DNA of 64,000 nt, taken from positions 1-64,000 of the forward strand of contig NZ_JAUCBZ010000012.1 in assembly GCF_034676545.1 (NCBI RefSeq), in the 5' to 3' direction. The translations under genes were made by a program, and so were the position numbers. The stretch is from Pararhodobacter sp. GTDB taxonomy: Bacteria > Pseudomonadota > Alphaproteobacteria > Rhodobacterales > Rhodobacteraceae. The notes under the pieces are model-generated. The model searched no databases, was not told the DNA's origin, and was given only the letters and a program-made list of their open reading frames with translations. Position 1 is the first letter of the stretch. Each line of letters starts with the position of its first letter. Positions 1-8,284 of the stretch are shown in pieces.

Positions 1-61
1 CGGAACATGACATTCCGAAGGGCCCATCTTCTTATCTAGCAATCTGAGGATACGGCTCAAC
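1..61. promoter_or_regulatory. 3' part of the repB-repC intergenic region, possible ctRNA region
   Basis: This stretch lies just upstream of repC; repA and repB are outside the window. In repABC replicons the repB-repC gap usually encodes a small antisense RNA that represses repC and sets copy number and incompatibility. I see an inverted repeat (CGGAA at 1-5 and TTCCG at 13-17) followed by GGGCCC, which could belong to such an RNA. I cannot delimit the RNA or its promoter. The assignment is by position only. Confidence 0.35.
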
Positions 62-77
62 GTTGACAGCTGTCAAC
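62..77. promoter_or_regulatory. parS-like centromere site, copy 1
   Basis: A perfect 16-bp palindrome, GTTGACAGCTGTCAAC, lies 46 bp upstream of the repC start. It fits the repABC parS consensus GTTNNNNGCNNNNAAC, which is bound by the ParB homologue RepB. Two exact further copies occur at 3592-3607 and 5085-5100 inside cas genes. RepB itself is not in the window, so the binding partner is inferred. Confidence 0.75.
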
Positions 78-123
78 AACGTCTTTGGGACGCGGGGTCG
101 AATTTTGCCGCGTGACAGCGAAA

Positions 124-1293
124 ATGAATCACATTTCCCTGACCCCCTTCGGGCGTCAGCCGATGACGGCACGCCTGATTCACAGCCAACAGCTTGCGCA
201 GGCCCCTGCCCCGCAACCCAGCGCCGACAAATGGACGATCCTGCGCGATCTCACCGCCGCGCGCGCCGCCTTTGGTATCACCGACCGCGATCTTTCGGTG
301 CTGGCGGCGCTGTTGTCCTTTCACCCCGATGCGGCGCTGAAAGACGGCGCGCAACTGGTCGTGCATCCCTCGAACGCCAGCCTGTGCGACCGCGCGCATG
401 GCATGGCCGAGAGCACCCTGCGCCGCCATCTCGCCGCCCTGGTGCGCGCCGGCCTGTTGGCGCGCCGCGACAGCCCCAACGGCAAGCGCTATGCGGCACG
501 CGGTCAAGGCGGTCAGGTGCAGGCGGTGTTCGGCTTTGACCTGCGCCCGCTGCTGGTGCGCGGCCCAGAGATCGCCGCCAAGGCCGATGACGCGCGCGCC
601 GCGGCTCTGCGCCTCAAGCGGTTGCGCGAAAGCGTGGTGATGCTGCTGCGCGACGCGGGCAAGCTGGCGGCTTGGGCGCGCGAGGAAATGGGCGGCAATT
701 TCGACGCGATCGAGGACGGCGTGCGCCTGGCACAACGCGCCTTGCGCAGGCGGCTTGAGGCCGACGACCTGCGCGACTTGCGCGATCAGGCCGCGGCGTT
801 GCTGGGGCAGGTCAAGGCGCGGATAAAATGTCTGGAAACACCGGATATGCACGGCAAAGACGCTCAAAATGAGCGCCACTATCAGAATTCAAGGACAGAC
901 TCTTATGAATCTGAACCTTGCTTGGAACAGCAAGAGGTTTCGGCCTCGCACCCCTCCGAACCGGCTTTGCCCCTGGGGTTGGTGTTGAAGGCGGTGCCAG
1001 AGATCGCGCTCTATGCGCCGGACAAATTACACACGTGGCACGATCTGATCCGCGCCGCCGATATCGTGCGCCCGATGATCGGCATCAGCCCCGATGCCTT
1101 TGCCGAGGCGCAGCGCATCATGGGTCCGGGCGTGGCGGCCATCGTCATTGCCTGTATAGTGCAACGCATGGACACGATTTCCCGCCCCGGTGGCTATCTG
1201 CGAGCCTTGAGCGCAAAAGCTGCCGCAGGAACCTTCTCGCCGGGGCCGATGGTGATGGCGCTGTTGCGCGCCGAAAGCAGCAGAGCAGCCTAG
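124..1293 (+). CDS. repC: RepC replication initiator of a repABC replicon
   Basis: RepC is the replication initiator of repABC plasmids and chromids and acts at an origin normally found within its own gene. The product has 389 residues, usual for the family, and starts MNHISLTPFGRQP, matching the conserved RepC opening (TPFGRxPVTA). A winged-helix DNA-binding region follows (HPSNASLCDRAHGMAESTLRRHLAALVRAG). The C-terminal part is conserved (VRPMIGISPDAFAEA, GGYLRALSAKA). An upstream in-frame GTG at 85 was rejected because family members begin at the TPFGR segment; there is no strong ribosome binding site at 124. The rest of the operon (repA, repB) should lie upstream of the window. A parS-like site lies 46 bp upstream. 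Confidence 0.92.
   Translation: MNHISLTPFGRQPMTARLIHSQQLAQAPAPQPSADKWTILRDLTAARAAFGITDRDLSVLAALLSFHPDAALKDGAQLVVHPSNASLCDRAHGMAESTLRRHLAALVRAGLLARRDSPNGKRYAARGQGGQVQAVFGFDLRPLLVRGPEIAAKADDARAAALRLKRLRESVVMLLRDAGKLAAWAREEMGGNFDAIEDGVRLAQRALRRRLEADDLRDLRDQAAALLGQVKARIKCLETPDMHGKDAQNERHYQNSRTDSYESEPCLEQQEVSASHPSEPALPLGLVLKAVPEIALYAPDKLHTWHDLIRAADIVRPMIGISPDAFAEAQRIMGPGVAAIVIACIVQRMDTISRPGGYLRALSAKAAAGTFSPGPMVMALLRAESSRAA
830..930. other. Candidate oriV: AT-enriched stretch inside repC
   Basis: Within otherwise GC-rich repC, this segment is visibly richer in A and T (for example around AGAATTCAAGG and CTTATGAATC). It encodes the poorly conserved linker between the two RepC domains. Replication origins of repABC plasmids have been mapped inside repC, in an AT-rich stretch. 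The location here rests on composition and family precedent alone. Confidence 0.3.
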
Positions 1294-1305
1294 AAAGGGC
1301 GATAA

Positions 1306-3819
1306 ATGCCGGAACAAGGCCGCCTCACGCAGATCATCGCCAATTGGCCCGGGAAAAGCGCGCTGTTGCCCGGCGGCCCGGAACATCCCGCCGTGTATCA
1401 CATGCTGGATGTTGCCGCGGTTGCCGAGATCCTGTTGGGGCCCCTGCCCCACGCGCCCGCGCTGAAACAGGCGATGATCCTGTTCACCGCGCTGCATGAT
1501 CTTGGCAAGATCGGTGATCCGTTCCGCGCCATGCTGCGCGACGGCAAGCCGCAAGGTGTTGGCGCACATTGGGAAATGACCGAAGTGTTGTTGACCCATC
1601 ACACCGCGCGGTTGCAAGATTTGGGCGGCACCGAGCGGCAAAGACGCGCGCTCTATGCCTCGTGCGCCGGGCATCACGGCCGCCCGCCGCGCGCCGAGGG
1701 TCACGGCCTGACCCGGATGCTGGACGCCGCCGGACCCGCCGCGCGGGCCGACAGTGGCACCGTCATCGCCGCGTTTTCCGCGCTCTGGCCTGAGGCATCA
1801 ATTCACGACGCCGATATCACCGCGTTAAGCTGGTGGCTGCCCGGCCTGATCGCCGCAGCCGACTGGATCGGCTCGCACACGGATTGGTTTGCCCCCTGCC
1901 CCGCCGGACCCGATCTTGCCAGCTACCTCAACCGTGCGCGGGCTTTGGCCAAGGTTGCGGTGCGCGAGGCCGGGTTGGAAACGCGCGGGATTTCCAACGC
2001 CACGCTTTTTGATGTCACCCTGCGCCCGATGCAACAGGCGTGCGCGACCGTGGCCTTGCCAGACGGCCCGACGCTGGCGATCATCGAGGACGAGACCGGC
2101 GCGGGGAAAACCGAAGCCGCGCTGATCCTCGCGCATCGCATGATGCAGGCGGGCAAAGGGCGCGGGCTGTTCTTTGCCCTGCCGACCATGGCAACCTCGG
2201 ACGCCATGTTCGCCCGCGCGCGCGGCATGGTTTCGGGTCTTTTCACCGGCCCGCCCTCGCTGGTTCTGGCGCATGGGCGCGCCGCCCTGTCGGATGACTT
2301 CCGCGCTTTGCGGGGCGGCGTCGGCAACACCCCCGATGCGCCGACCTGCTCTGATTGGCTGGCCGACAACCGCCGCCGCACGCTCTTGGCAGATGTCGGC
2401 GTTGGCACGGTTGATCAGGCGCTTCTGGCCGTGCTGCCGACGAAACATGCCTGCCTGCGCCTGTTCGGCCTGTCCTGCAAGATCTTGGTCGTTGACGAGG
2501 TGCACGAACTCGGCGAGCCCTATATGGCAACCGAATTGGCGCAATTGCTCAGGGCGCAGGCGATGAATGGCGGCTCGGCGATCCTGCTGACGGCGACGCT
2601 GCCGATTGACCAACGCGCCGCCTTGATTGCCGCGTTCGAGGCCGGTGCCGGGCGTTCCACGCTGCCCGATACTGATCCGGCCTATCCCGCGCTGACCCTT
2701 GCGCATGGGGCCACGCGGCGTGACTTTGCGCAAACCACTGGCGCACGCGGACCCATCTCTGTGGCGCGGGTGCCCGGATTTGCCGAAGCTGTTGCGCTCT
2801 TGACCGACAAGGCCCACGCCGGGGCTGCCTGTGTCTGGGTGCGCAACGCGGTGGACGATGCCATCAAGGCTGTCGAGGCCCTGCGCAGCCATGGCATCGC
2901 GGCCGATCTCTTGCATGCGCGTTTCGCCCTGTGTGATCGCAAGACGCATGAGCAAGCCGCCTTGGCCCGGTTTGGCAAGACGGGACAGGGCCGCGCTGGC
3001 CGTGTCCTGGTGGCAACGCAGGTGGTGGAAAGCTCGCTCGATCTCGATTTTGACGTGATGGTCTCTGACCTGGCACCGATGGCCGCCCTGATCCAGCGCG
3101 CCGGGCGGCTGTGGCGTCATATGGATTTGCGCCCCGCGACTGACCGCCCCACCCCGATTGCGACCCTGCATGTCGTGGCACCTGATCCTGATTGTGTCGA
3201 CACCGCGCGATGGCTTCACGATGTCCTCGACGCGGGCGCGTGGGTCTATCCGCAGGATGTGCAGTGGCGCACGGCGGACACGCTGTTTCGGGTCGGTCAG
3301 ATTGTCGCCCCGTCCGGATTGCGCGCGCTGATCGAAGCGGTGCACGGCCCCAAAGCCGCGCCAGTGCCCGCCGCATTAGAGCGGGTTGAGTTTGAGACCG
3401 AGGGCAAGTTTTTCGCCTCGCAAAATTTGGGGCGGCAGAATGTGGTCAAGCTGGAGAAAGGCTATCGGCTTGGCGGCGCAGGGTTCGAGGACAGCGACTA
3501 TCCCACGCGCCTGGGGCGCGAGCAACGGGTCTTGGTTCTGGCGCGGCGTGTTGGCGACGGTCTGCGGTTTTGGGCCGAGGCTGGGTCAGATGTTGACAGC
3601 TGTCAACTCTCCGAAGTGACCGCCAGCGCCGCCCGCCTTGGTCAAGTGTCGTTGCCGGATCAGGACACGCCCGAGATTGCCCGACTGATTGCCGCGTTGC
3701 CTGATTGGAAGCAAAAATCCATTGCCGTGTGCCCGGTCCGCGAGGATGGCACGATCTGCGAGGGGTTGCGGTATCGCGTTGATAAAGGGCTACTTTTTAC
3801 CGCCAAGGAAAACGCTTGA
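1306..3819 (+). CDS. cas3: Cas3 helicase-nuclease, type I-E
   Basis: Cas3 is recruited by target-bound Cascade and unwinds and degrades the DNA. The 837-residue product has an N-terminal HD nuclease domain (H32; H64-D65 in ALHDLGK; H88; HH at 123-124; D186 in AADWIGS) and a superfamily 2 helicase (Walker A DETGAGKT around 262-269, DEVH box 397-400, TAT motif 429-431, QRAGR 597-601). All key residues expected for activity are present. The start has GAAAGGG a few bases upstream and lies 12 bp after repC, so read-through from the rep operon is possible. Near the C-terminus, codons 763-768 are formed by an exact parS-like palindrome (3592-3607). Confidence 0.95.
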   Translation: MPEQGRLTQIIANWPGKSALLPGGPEHPAVYHMLDVAAVAEILLGPLPHAPALKQAMILFTALHDLGKIGDPFRAMLRDGKPQGVGAHWEMTEVLLTHHTARLQDLGGTERQRRALYASCAGHHGRPPRAEGHGLTRMLDAAGPAARADSGTVIAAFSALWPEASIHDADITALSWWLPGLIAAADWIGSHTDWFAPCPAGPDLASYLNRARALAKVAVREAGLETRGISNATLFDVTLRPMQQACATVALPDGPTLAIIEDETGAGKTEAALILAHRMMQAGKGRGLFFALPTMATSDAMFARARGMVSGLFTGPPSLVLAHGRAALSDDFRALRGGVGNTPDAPTCSDWLADNRRRTLLADVGVGTVDQALLAVLPTKHACLRLFGLSCKILVVDEVHELGEPYMATELAQLLRAQAMNGGSAILLTATLPIDQRAALIAAFEAGAGRSTLPDTDPAYPALTLAHGATRRDFAQTTGARGPISVARVPGFAEAVALLTDKAHAGAACVWVRNAVDDAIKAVEALRSHGIAADLLHARFALCDRKTHEQAALARFGKTGQGRAGRVLVATQVVESSLDLDFDVMVSDLAPMAALIQRAGRLWRHMDLRPATDRPTPIATLHVVAPDPDCVDTARWLHDVLDAGAWVYPQDVQWRTADTLFRVGQIVAPSGLRALIEAVHGPKAAPVPAALERVEFETEGKFFASQNLGRQNVVKLEKGYRLGGAGFEDSDYPTRLGREQRVLVLARRVGDGLRFWAEAGSDVDSCQLSEVTASAARLGQVSLPDQDTPEIARLIAALPDWKQKSIAVCPVREDGTICEGLRYRVDKGLLFTAKENA
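3592..3607. promoter_or_regulatory. parS-like site, copy 2, inside cas3
   Basis: Exact copy of the 16-bp palindrome GTTGACAGCTGTCAAC. Here it is read in frame as Val-Asp-Ser-Cys-Gln followed by the first base of a Leu codon. The frame differs from that used in cse1, which points to selection on the DNA rather than on the protein. It is a probable RepB binding site. Confidence 0.75.
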
Positions 3820-3861
3820 ATGAGTCACCTCAAGATTGCAGGATGAGGGTCTAGTAGCTGA

Positions 3862-5352
3862 ATGGTTGTTTCCATGCGTCTGAACCTCATCACCGACCCG
3901 TGGATTCCCATGCGCACCAAAAGCGGTGCTCAGCGGATCATTGCCCCTTGGCAGATGGCGGCTTCCGATCTGGCATTCCCCGACTGGCCACGGCCTGATC
4001 TGAATATCGCCTGTCTCGAATTTCTGATTGGCTTGGTGTTTCTCAGTGACCCTCCAAAAGACCCCGGGGATTGGGATGCGGGCCGGTCAGAACAGAGACT
4101 AAAGCAGCGGTTAGAGCCTTATTCCGCAGCGTTTGAACTCTCTGGCGAGGGGCCGCGATTCCTGCAAGACCGTGCGCCGCTCGATGGCGATCCGATCCCG
4201 CCGGACATGCTGTTCATCGACAGCGCCGGGGCGAATTCTGCCCGCAACAACGCGGATCTTCTGGTGCACCGCGACCGATACGCCGCGCTCGATCCGGCCC
4301 TGGCGGCGATGGCGCTTTATACGTTGCAGGCCTTTGCGCCGACTGGCGGCGCGGGCAATCGCACCTCGATGCGCGGCGGGGGGCCGATGGTCACGCTGGT
4401 CGATCCGGGGCAGGGGGTGTGGCCGCTGATCTGGGCAAACGTGCCCGAGGGCGCAGCGGCCCCGATCGAGGCTTTGCCCTGGATGCGGCCGACCCGAACC
4501 TCCGAGGCGGGGCAGCAGGTTTTTGAGGCGCAAACGCACCGCGTCGAGGCGTTCTTTGGCATGCCGCGCCGGTTACGGTTGGTGGATGACGGCGCGCAGA
4601 TCACGGGTGTGGTGCAGCGTCCCTATGGCACAAATTATGCGGGCTGGGTGCATCCGTTGACCCCCTATTACCGCCAGAAACCAGGGGCGGAGTTGTTGCC
4701 GGTTCATCCCCGCGCCGGGGTGTTTGGCTATCGCAATTGGCTTGGCATTGTGGCCGCTGATCCAGGCAATGAATTGCACCAACGCGCCGAGGTTGTCGTC
4801 GGCTGGCATGATCGTGGGCAAGGTGCTTTGGCGGATGTTCTGGTGGCCGGTTGGTCGATGGACAACATGAAGCCGCGCGATTTCACCTATTCCCGCGCGC
4901 CGCTGCTGCAACTCGACCCCGAACGCGCGAGGCTTCTGGCGGGGTTTGTCGAGGCCGCGAGCGTCTTTGCCAGCGCGCTGCGCGGGGCCCTGCGCGAGGT
5001 GCTGGCCGAGGGCGAGGCCCGTGAGGCGCAACGCGAGCAATTTTTCCTGCACACGCAATCCGGTTTTGAAGAGGCCGCAACAAAGTTGACAGCTGTCAAC
5101 TGCGATCCGCAGGCCGTGGCGCGCGATTGGTTGACGATGATGCGCAGCACGGTGTTGACGCTTTTCGAGGCGCTCGCGCTGCCCGGTCTGGATCAGCGCA
5201 ACACCACCGCGCAGCACGCGATCGTTCGGGCGCATGCCAGCCTGCGCGCCACCCTGTCCGGGCGCGGCAAGCTGGGGGACGCGGCGTTTGCGATGCTGGG
5301 TCTGCCGGTTCCCGACGCGCAAAAGCCCAAATCACAAAGGAATGCCGCATGA
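3862..5352 (+). CDS. casA: Cas8e (Cse1/CasA), large subunit of type I-E Cascade
   Basis: Cse1 recognises the PAM and recruits Cas3 to Cascade. The 496-residue product begins, after a short leader, with MRLNLITDPWIP, the standard family opening. It carries a glycine-rich loop (TGGAGNRTSMRGGG, residues 161-174) where E. coli Cse1 has a PAM-contacting loop. Two starts are possible: 3862, or 3874 at the conserved MRLNLI; neither has a good ribosome binding site and homologues favour 3874. A 42-bp gap separates it from cas3. Its stop overlaps the cse2 start (ATGA). Codons 409-413 (LTAVN) are formed by a parS-like palindrome at 5085-5100. Confidence 0.93.
   Translation: MVVSMRLNLITDPWIPMRTKSGAQRIIAPWQMAASDLAFPDWPRPDLNIACLEFLIGLVFLSDPPKDPGDWDAGRSEQRLKQRLEPYSAAFELSGEGPRFLQDRAPLDGDPIPPDMLFIDSAGANSARNNADLLVHRDRYAALDPALAAMALYTLQAFAPTGGAGNRTSMRGGGPMVTLVDPGQGVWPLIWANVPEGAAAPIEALPWMRPTRTSEAGQQVFEAQTHRVEAFFGMPRRLRLVDDGAQITGVVQRPYGTNYAGWVHPLTPYYRQKPGAELLPVHPRAGVFGYRNWLGIVAADPGNELHQRAEVVVGWHDRGQGALADVLVAGWSMDNMKPRDFTYSRAPLLQLDPERARLLAGFVEAASVFASALRGALREVLAEGEAREAQREQFFLHTQSGFEEAATKLTAVNCDPQAVARDWLTMMRSTVLTLFEALALPGLDQRNTTAQHAIVRAHASLRATLSGRGKLGDAAFAMLGLPVPDAQKPKSQRNAA
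5085..5100. promoter_or_regulatory. parS-like site, copy 3, inside cse1
   Basis: Exact third copy of the palindrome GTTGACAGCTGTCAAC. Its first base is the last base of a Lys codon, after which it is read as Leu-Thr-Ala-Val-Asn, a different frame from the copy in cas3. It lies about 1.5 kb from copy 2 and 5 kb from copy 1. Multiple parS copies near the rep genes are common in repABC replicons; placing them within cas coding sequence is the unusual part. Confidence 0.75.
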
Positions 5353-5852
5353 CAGGAGATGACCGCAGCGAGGCGATCCGTGATTGGTGGGCGCGTCACA
5401 TCGGCAACCGCGAGGCCCCGGCCTCACGCGCCTTGGCGGCTCGTTTGGGACGGGCCGACCGGATTGGCGCGCTGGCTGAACCCGCTGTGCAGGTGCTTGG
5501 TCGTCAACTTTCGTTGCGCGATCCGGTGCAACTGGCGGCGCTGGCGCAGGTGCTGGCCGGTATTCGCGCGAATACGTCGCGGCACTTGCCACAGTTGCTC
5601 GGTGCGGGCGAGGTGCCGCCGCTGTCAACCCTGCGGTTTCAACGCCTGATCCGCGCGACGGACGATGAGCTGCCGCAAGCCCTGCGCCGGGCGCTGCCGA
5701 TGGTGGAGCGCACCTGCAATGTCGGGGCTCTGGGGCGCGACCTGTTGTTGTGGTCACACCCTGAGCACGGCGAAAGCGTGCGCGCGCGCTGGTGTTTTCA
5801 CTATTTTGGGGCCGCTGCGCCCGCTTCCCTTCAGCCTGAGGCCGAGACATGA
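5349..5852 (+). CDS. casB: Cse2 (CasB), small subunit of type I-E Cascade
   Basis: Cse2 is the alpha-helical dimer that stabilises the R-loop in Cascade. The 167-residue product begins MTGDDRSEAIRDWWARHI and has the family pattern: an N-terminal tryptophan-containing helix, Ala/Leu-rich helices, and the motif LRFQRLIRATDDE near residue 100. The start is fixed by the ATGA overlap with cse1; the stop overlaps cas7e by ATGA. Sequence conservation in Cse2 is low, so its place between cse1 and cas7e carries much of the weight. Confidence 0.88.
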   Translation: MTGDDRSEAIRDWWARHIGNREAPASRALAARLGRADRIGALAEPAVQVLGRQLSLRDPVQLAALAQVLAGIRANTSRHLPQLLGAGEVPPLSTLRFQRLIRATDDELPQALRRALPMVERTCNVGALGRDLLLWSHPEHGESVRARWCFHYFGAAAPASLQPEAET

Positions 5853-6916
5853 CAACCTTCGTTCAATTCCATTTGCTGACCGCCTACCCGCCCTCGAACC
5901 CCAACCGCGACGATCAGGGGCGCCCCAAGCAAGCCAGTCTTGGCGGCGCACCGCGTTTGCGGCTGTCGTCGCAGTCGATCAAGCGGGCGCTGCGCGAAAG
6001 CGCGCCGTTTCAGGCCGGGCTGGCCGGGCATTTGGGGACGCGCACCAAAAAGCTGGGCGTCGAGCTGGAAACCGAGTTGATCGGGCAGGGGGTTGAACCC
6101 ACCAAAGCGCGCGAGGTGGCGGTTGCCGTGGCCGCGGTGTTCAGCAAGCTGGAAACGCCCAAGAAGGGTGCTGCGCAATTGCCGGTGACAACGACGCTGG
6201 CGTTTGTCTCGCCCGAGGAGTGGGGGATGGCGCGGGATCTGGCGCGGAAGATTCTGGCTGGCGAGGATCTGCCCAAGGATAAGGACTTGAAAAAGCTGGT
6301 TCTTCGCCGTGCCGACGGCGCGGTTGATGTGGCGATGTTTGGTCGGATGCTGGCGGATGACCCAGAGTTCAACCGCGACGCGGCGGTGCAGGTGGCGCAT
6401 GCGATCACCACGCATCGGGCGCTGGCCGAGGATGACTGGTTCTCGGCGGTCGATGATTTGAACCGGCGCGAGGATGGGCCGGGCGCGGGGCATCTGGGCG
6501 AGACGGCGTTTGGTTCGGGTGTCTATTACCTTTACGCGTGCGTCAACGTGGATCTCCTGGTGGAGAACCTCGGCGGCGACCGGGTGCTGGCGGCCAGAGG
6601 GCTGGAGGCCTTGGCGCGCGCCCTGGCCACGGCGACGCCGCGCGGCAAGCAAAACAGCCATGCTCACCACCCGCGCGCCGCCTATGTGCGGGCCGAGCGC
6701 GGCAGCCAGCAACCGCGCGACCTGTCCGGGGCATTTTTCGCGCCGATCAAGGGCGATGATCTGCTGGCGGCCTCGGTGCACGCGCTGGAGACGACGCTGG
6801 CGGATATCGACGCGGCTTACGGGGCGACCTGTGACGACAGCGCGGTGATGCGCGTGGGGCAGGGGGGGACGCTGGACCAGATCGCAGGATTTGCGGCGGC
6901 TTCCGCCAATGCCTGA
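5849..6916 (+). CDS. casC: Cas7e (Cse4/CasC), backbone subunit of Cascade
   Basis: Six copies of Cas7e coat the crRNA spacer in Cascade. The 355-residue product opens with the conserved FVQFHLLTAYPPSNPNRDDQGRPK and the SSQSIKRALRES segment of the RAMP fold. Further family motifs include GSGVYYLYACVNVDLL and GKQNSHAHHPRAAYV. Its length matches E. coli CasC. It overlaps cse2 by ATGA and cas5e by 8 bp, consistent with tight translational coupling of the Cascade genes. Confidence 0.95.
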   Translation: MTTFVQFHLLTAYPPSNPNRDDQGRPKQASLGGAPRLRLSSQSIKRALRESAPFQAGLAGHLGTRTKKLGVELETELIGQGVEPTKAREVAVAVAAVFSKLETPKKGAAQLPVTTTLAFVSPEEWGMARDLARKILAGEDLPKDKDLKKLVLRRADGAVDVAMFGRMLADDPEFNRDAAVQVAHAITTHRALAEDDWFSAVDDLNRREDGPGAGHLGETAFGSGVYYLYACVNVDLLVENLGGDRVLAARGLEALARALATATPRGKQNSHAHHPRAAYVRAERGSQQPRDLSGAFFAPIKGDDLLAASVHALETTLADIDAAYGATCDDSAVMRVGQGGTLDQIAGFAAASANA

Positions 6917-7619
6917 GCATCTGGTTTTCACGCTCACCGCCGCACTTGGCGCGATGGGGGATCTGGCCGGGCATGAGCGGCGCGGCTCGCTGGCCTGGCC
7001 GGGCCGTTCGGCGATCCTGGGGCTGCTGGCGGCGGCGCTGGGGATCCGGCGCGACGGCGATTTTGCGGCGCTCGATGCCTTGGGCGTGGCGGTGGCGGTG
7101 TTTGACGAAGGCGTGCCGCTGCGCGATTTTCACACCGCGCAGACCGTGCCCAGTGCCGCCGTGAAGCGCCCGCAATCGCGGCCCGAGGCTTTGGCACTGG
7201 CCGGGCTGAAGGTGAATACGACCATCTCGCTGCGCGACTATCGTGCGGGATCTCTGTTTGGCGTTGTCGTTTGGGGCGCAGGGCTTGCGGCGCTGCGGGA
7301 TGCCTTGGACCGGCCGGTGTTCACGCTGTATCTGGGGCGCAAATCCTGCCCGCTGGCCGCCCCGGTCGGCGCGCGTCTGATCGAGGCCGAAACCCCCGAA
7401 GCCGCGCTTGACGCGCTGCATCTGCCGCCGTGGCGGCGCGGGGCGGTGGCGCGGATGTTGGCCTGTGACGCGGATCAGGACGCGACCGGGGCCGGGCGCA
7501 TCGAGACCCGCCACGACCAACCCCGCGACCGGGCATTGTGGCATTTCGAGGCGCGGCATGTCAGGCTGCGCGCCGTGGCCATCGCGCCGGGCTCCAACCC
7601 GAGGGGGGACAGGGCATGA
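6909..7619 (+). CDS. casD: Cas5e (CasD), crRNA 5'-handle-binding subunit
   Basis: Cas5e caps the 5' handle of the crRNA in Cascade. The 236-residue product has the N-terminal RAMP strand (MPEHLVFTLTAALGAMGD), the conserved SLAWPGRSAILGLLAAALGI segment and the LRDFHTAQTVP motif. I chose the ATG at 6909, which overlaps cas7e by 8 bp, because homologues start with this strand rather than at an upstream in-frame codon. The stop overlaps the cas6e start (ATGA). Confidence 0.92.
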   Translation: MPEHLVFTLTAALGAMGDLAGHERRGSLAWPGRSAILGLLAAALGIRRDGDFAALDALGVAVAVFDEGVPLRDFHTAQTVPSAAVKRPQSRPEALALAGLKVNTTISLRDYRAGSLFGVVVWGAGLAALRDALDRPVFTLYLGRKSCPLAAPVGARLIEAETPEAALDALHLPPWRRGAVARMLACDADQDATGAGRIETRHDQPRDRALWHFEARHVRLRAVAIAPGSNPRGDRA

Positions 7620-8284
7620 CGTTGTATCTGTCGCGGTTGCAGGTCTCGCGTGACCCTTCGATTGCCGCGCTGTCGGCCTTGATCGCGCCCGACGACACCG
7701 CCGCGCGCACCGACGCCAATCACCGGTTGCTGTGGTCGGCCTTTGCCGGCGATCCCGACGCCACGCGCGATTTCCTGTGGCGGGCGGATGGCAAGGGGGC
7801 GTTCGTGGTCCTGTCCCATCGCCCGCCCAACCCGTCGCCGCTGTTCGAGCCACCGGACATCCGCGCTTTTACCCCGGATCTGCGGGCAGGCGACCGGCTG
7901 GCCTTTGTGCTGCGCGCCAATGCAACGCGGCAGCGCAAGGGCATTGGCCGCGTTGATGTGGTGATGGACGCGTTGCATGCGGTGCCAAAGGAGCAGCGGG
8001 CCGAGGTGCGCATGCGGATCGCGCAGGAGGCTGGGCAAGCGTGGCTGCAAGGGCAGGGCGCGCGGGCTGGGTTCACGGTGGATGCGGTCACGGTCGCGGA
8101 TTACGCGGTGCTGGCCTTGCCGGGGCAGGGGGCGCGGCGCAAGGGCCAGCCGCAGTTCGGTATCCTGGAGATGAGCGGCACGCTCACCGTCACCGACCCA
8201 CCCGCGCTGCTGGCCAAACTGGCGCAGGGCTTTGGCCGGGCGCGGGCGTTTGGCTGCGGCCTGATGCTGATCCGCCGCGCATGA
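7616..8284 (+). CDS. casE: Cas6e (CasE), crRNA-processing endoribonuclease
   Basis: Cas6e cuts the repeat hairpin in pre-crRNA and stays bound to the 3' stem. The 222-residue product starts MTLYLSRLQVSRD. It has the family ANHRLLWSAF segment, with H36 as the likely catalytic histidine, and the C-terminal glycine-rich loop GFGRARAFGCGLMLI. The expected substrate is the repeat stem in the adjacent array (CCCCAC pairing with GTGGGG). ATGA overlaps join it to cas5e upstream and cas1 downstream. Confidence 0.93.
   Translation: MTLYLSRLQVSRDPSIAALSALIAPDDTAARTDANHRLLWSAFAGDPDATRDFLWRADGKGAFVVLSHRPPNPSPLFEPPDIRAFTPDLRAGDRLAFVLRANATRQRKGIGRVDVVMDALHAVPKEQRAEVRMRIAQEAGQAWLQGQGARAGFTVDAVTVADYAVLALPGQGARRKGQPQFGILEMSGTLTVTDPPALLAKLAQGFGRARAFGCGLMLIRRA

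Noticed and set aside
1825..3345. Minus-strand 506-codon frame opposite cas3
   Set aside because: It is antisense to a well-supported Cas3 with all motifs, and has no recognisable domain or ribosome binding site.
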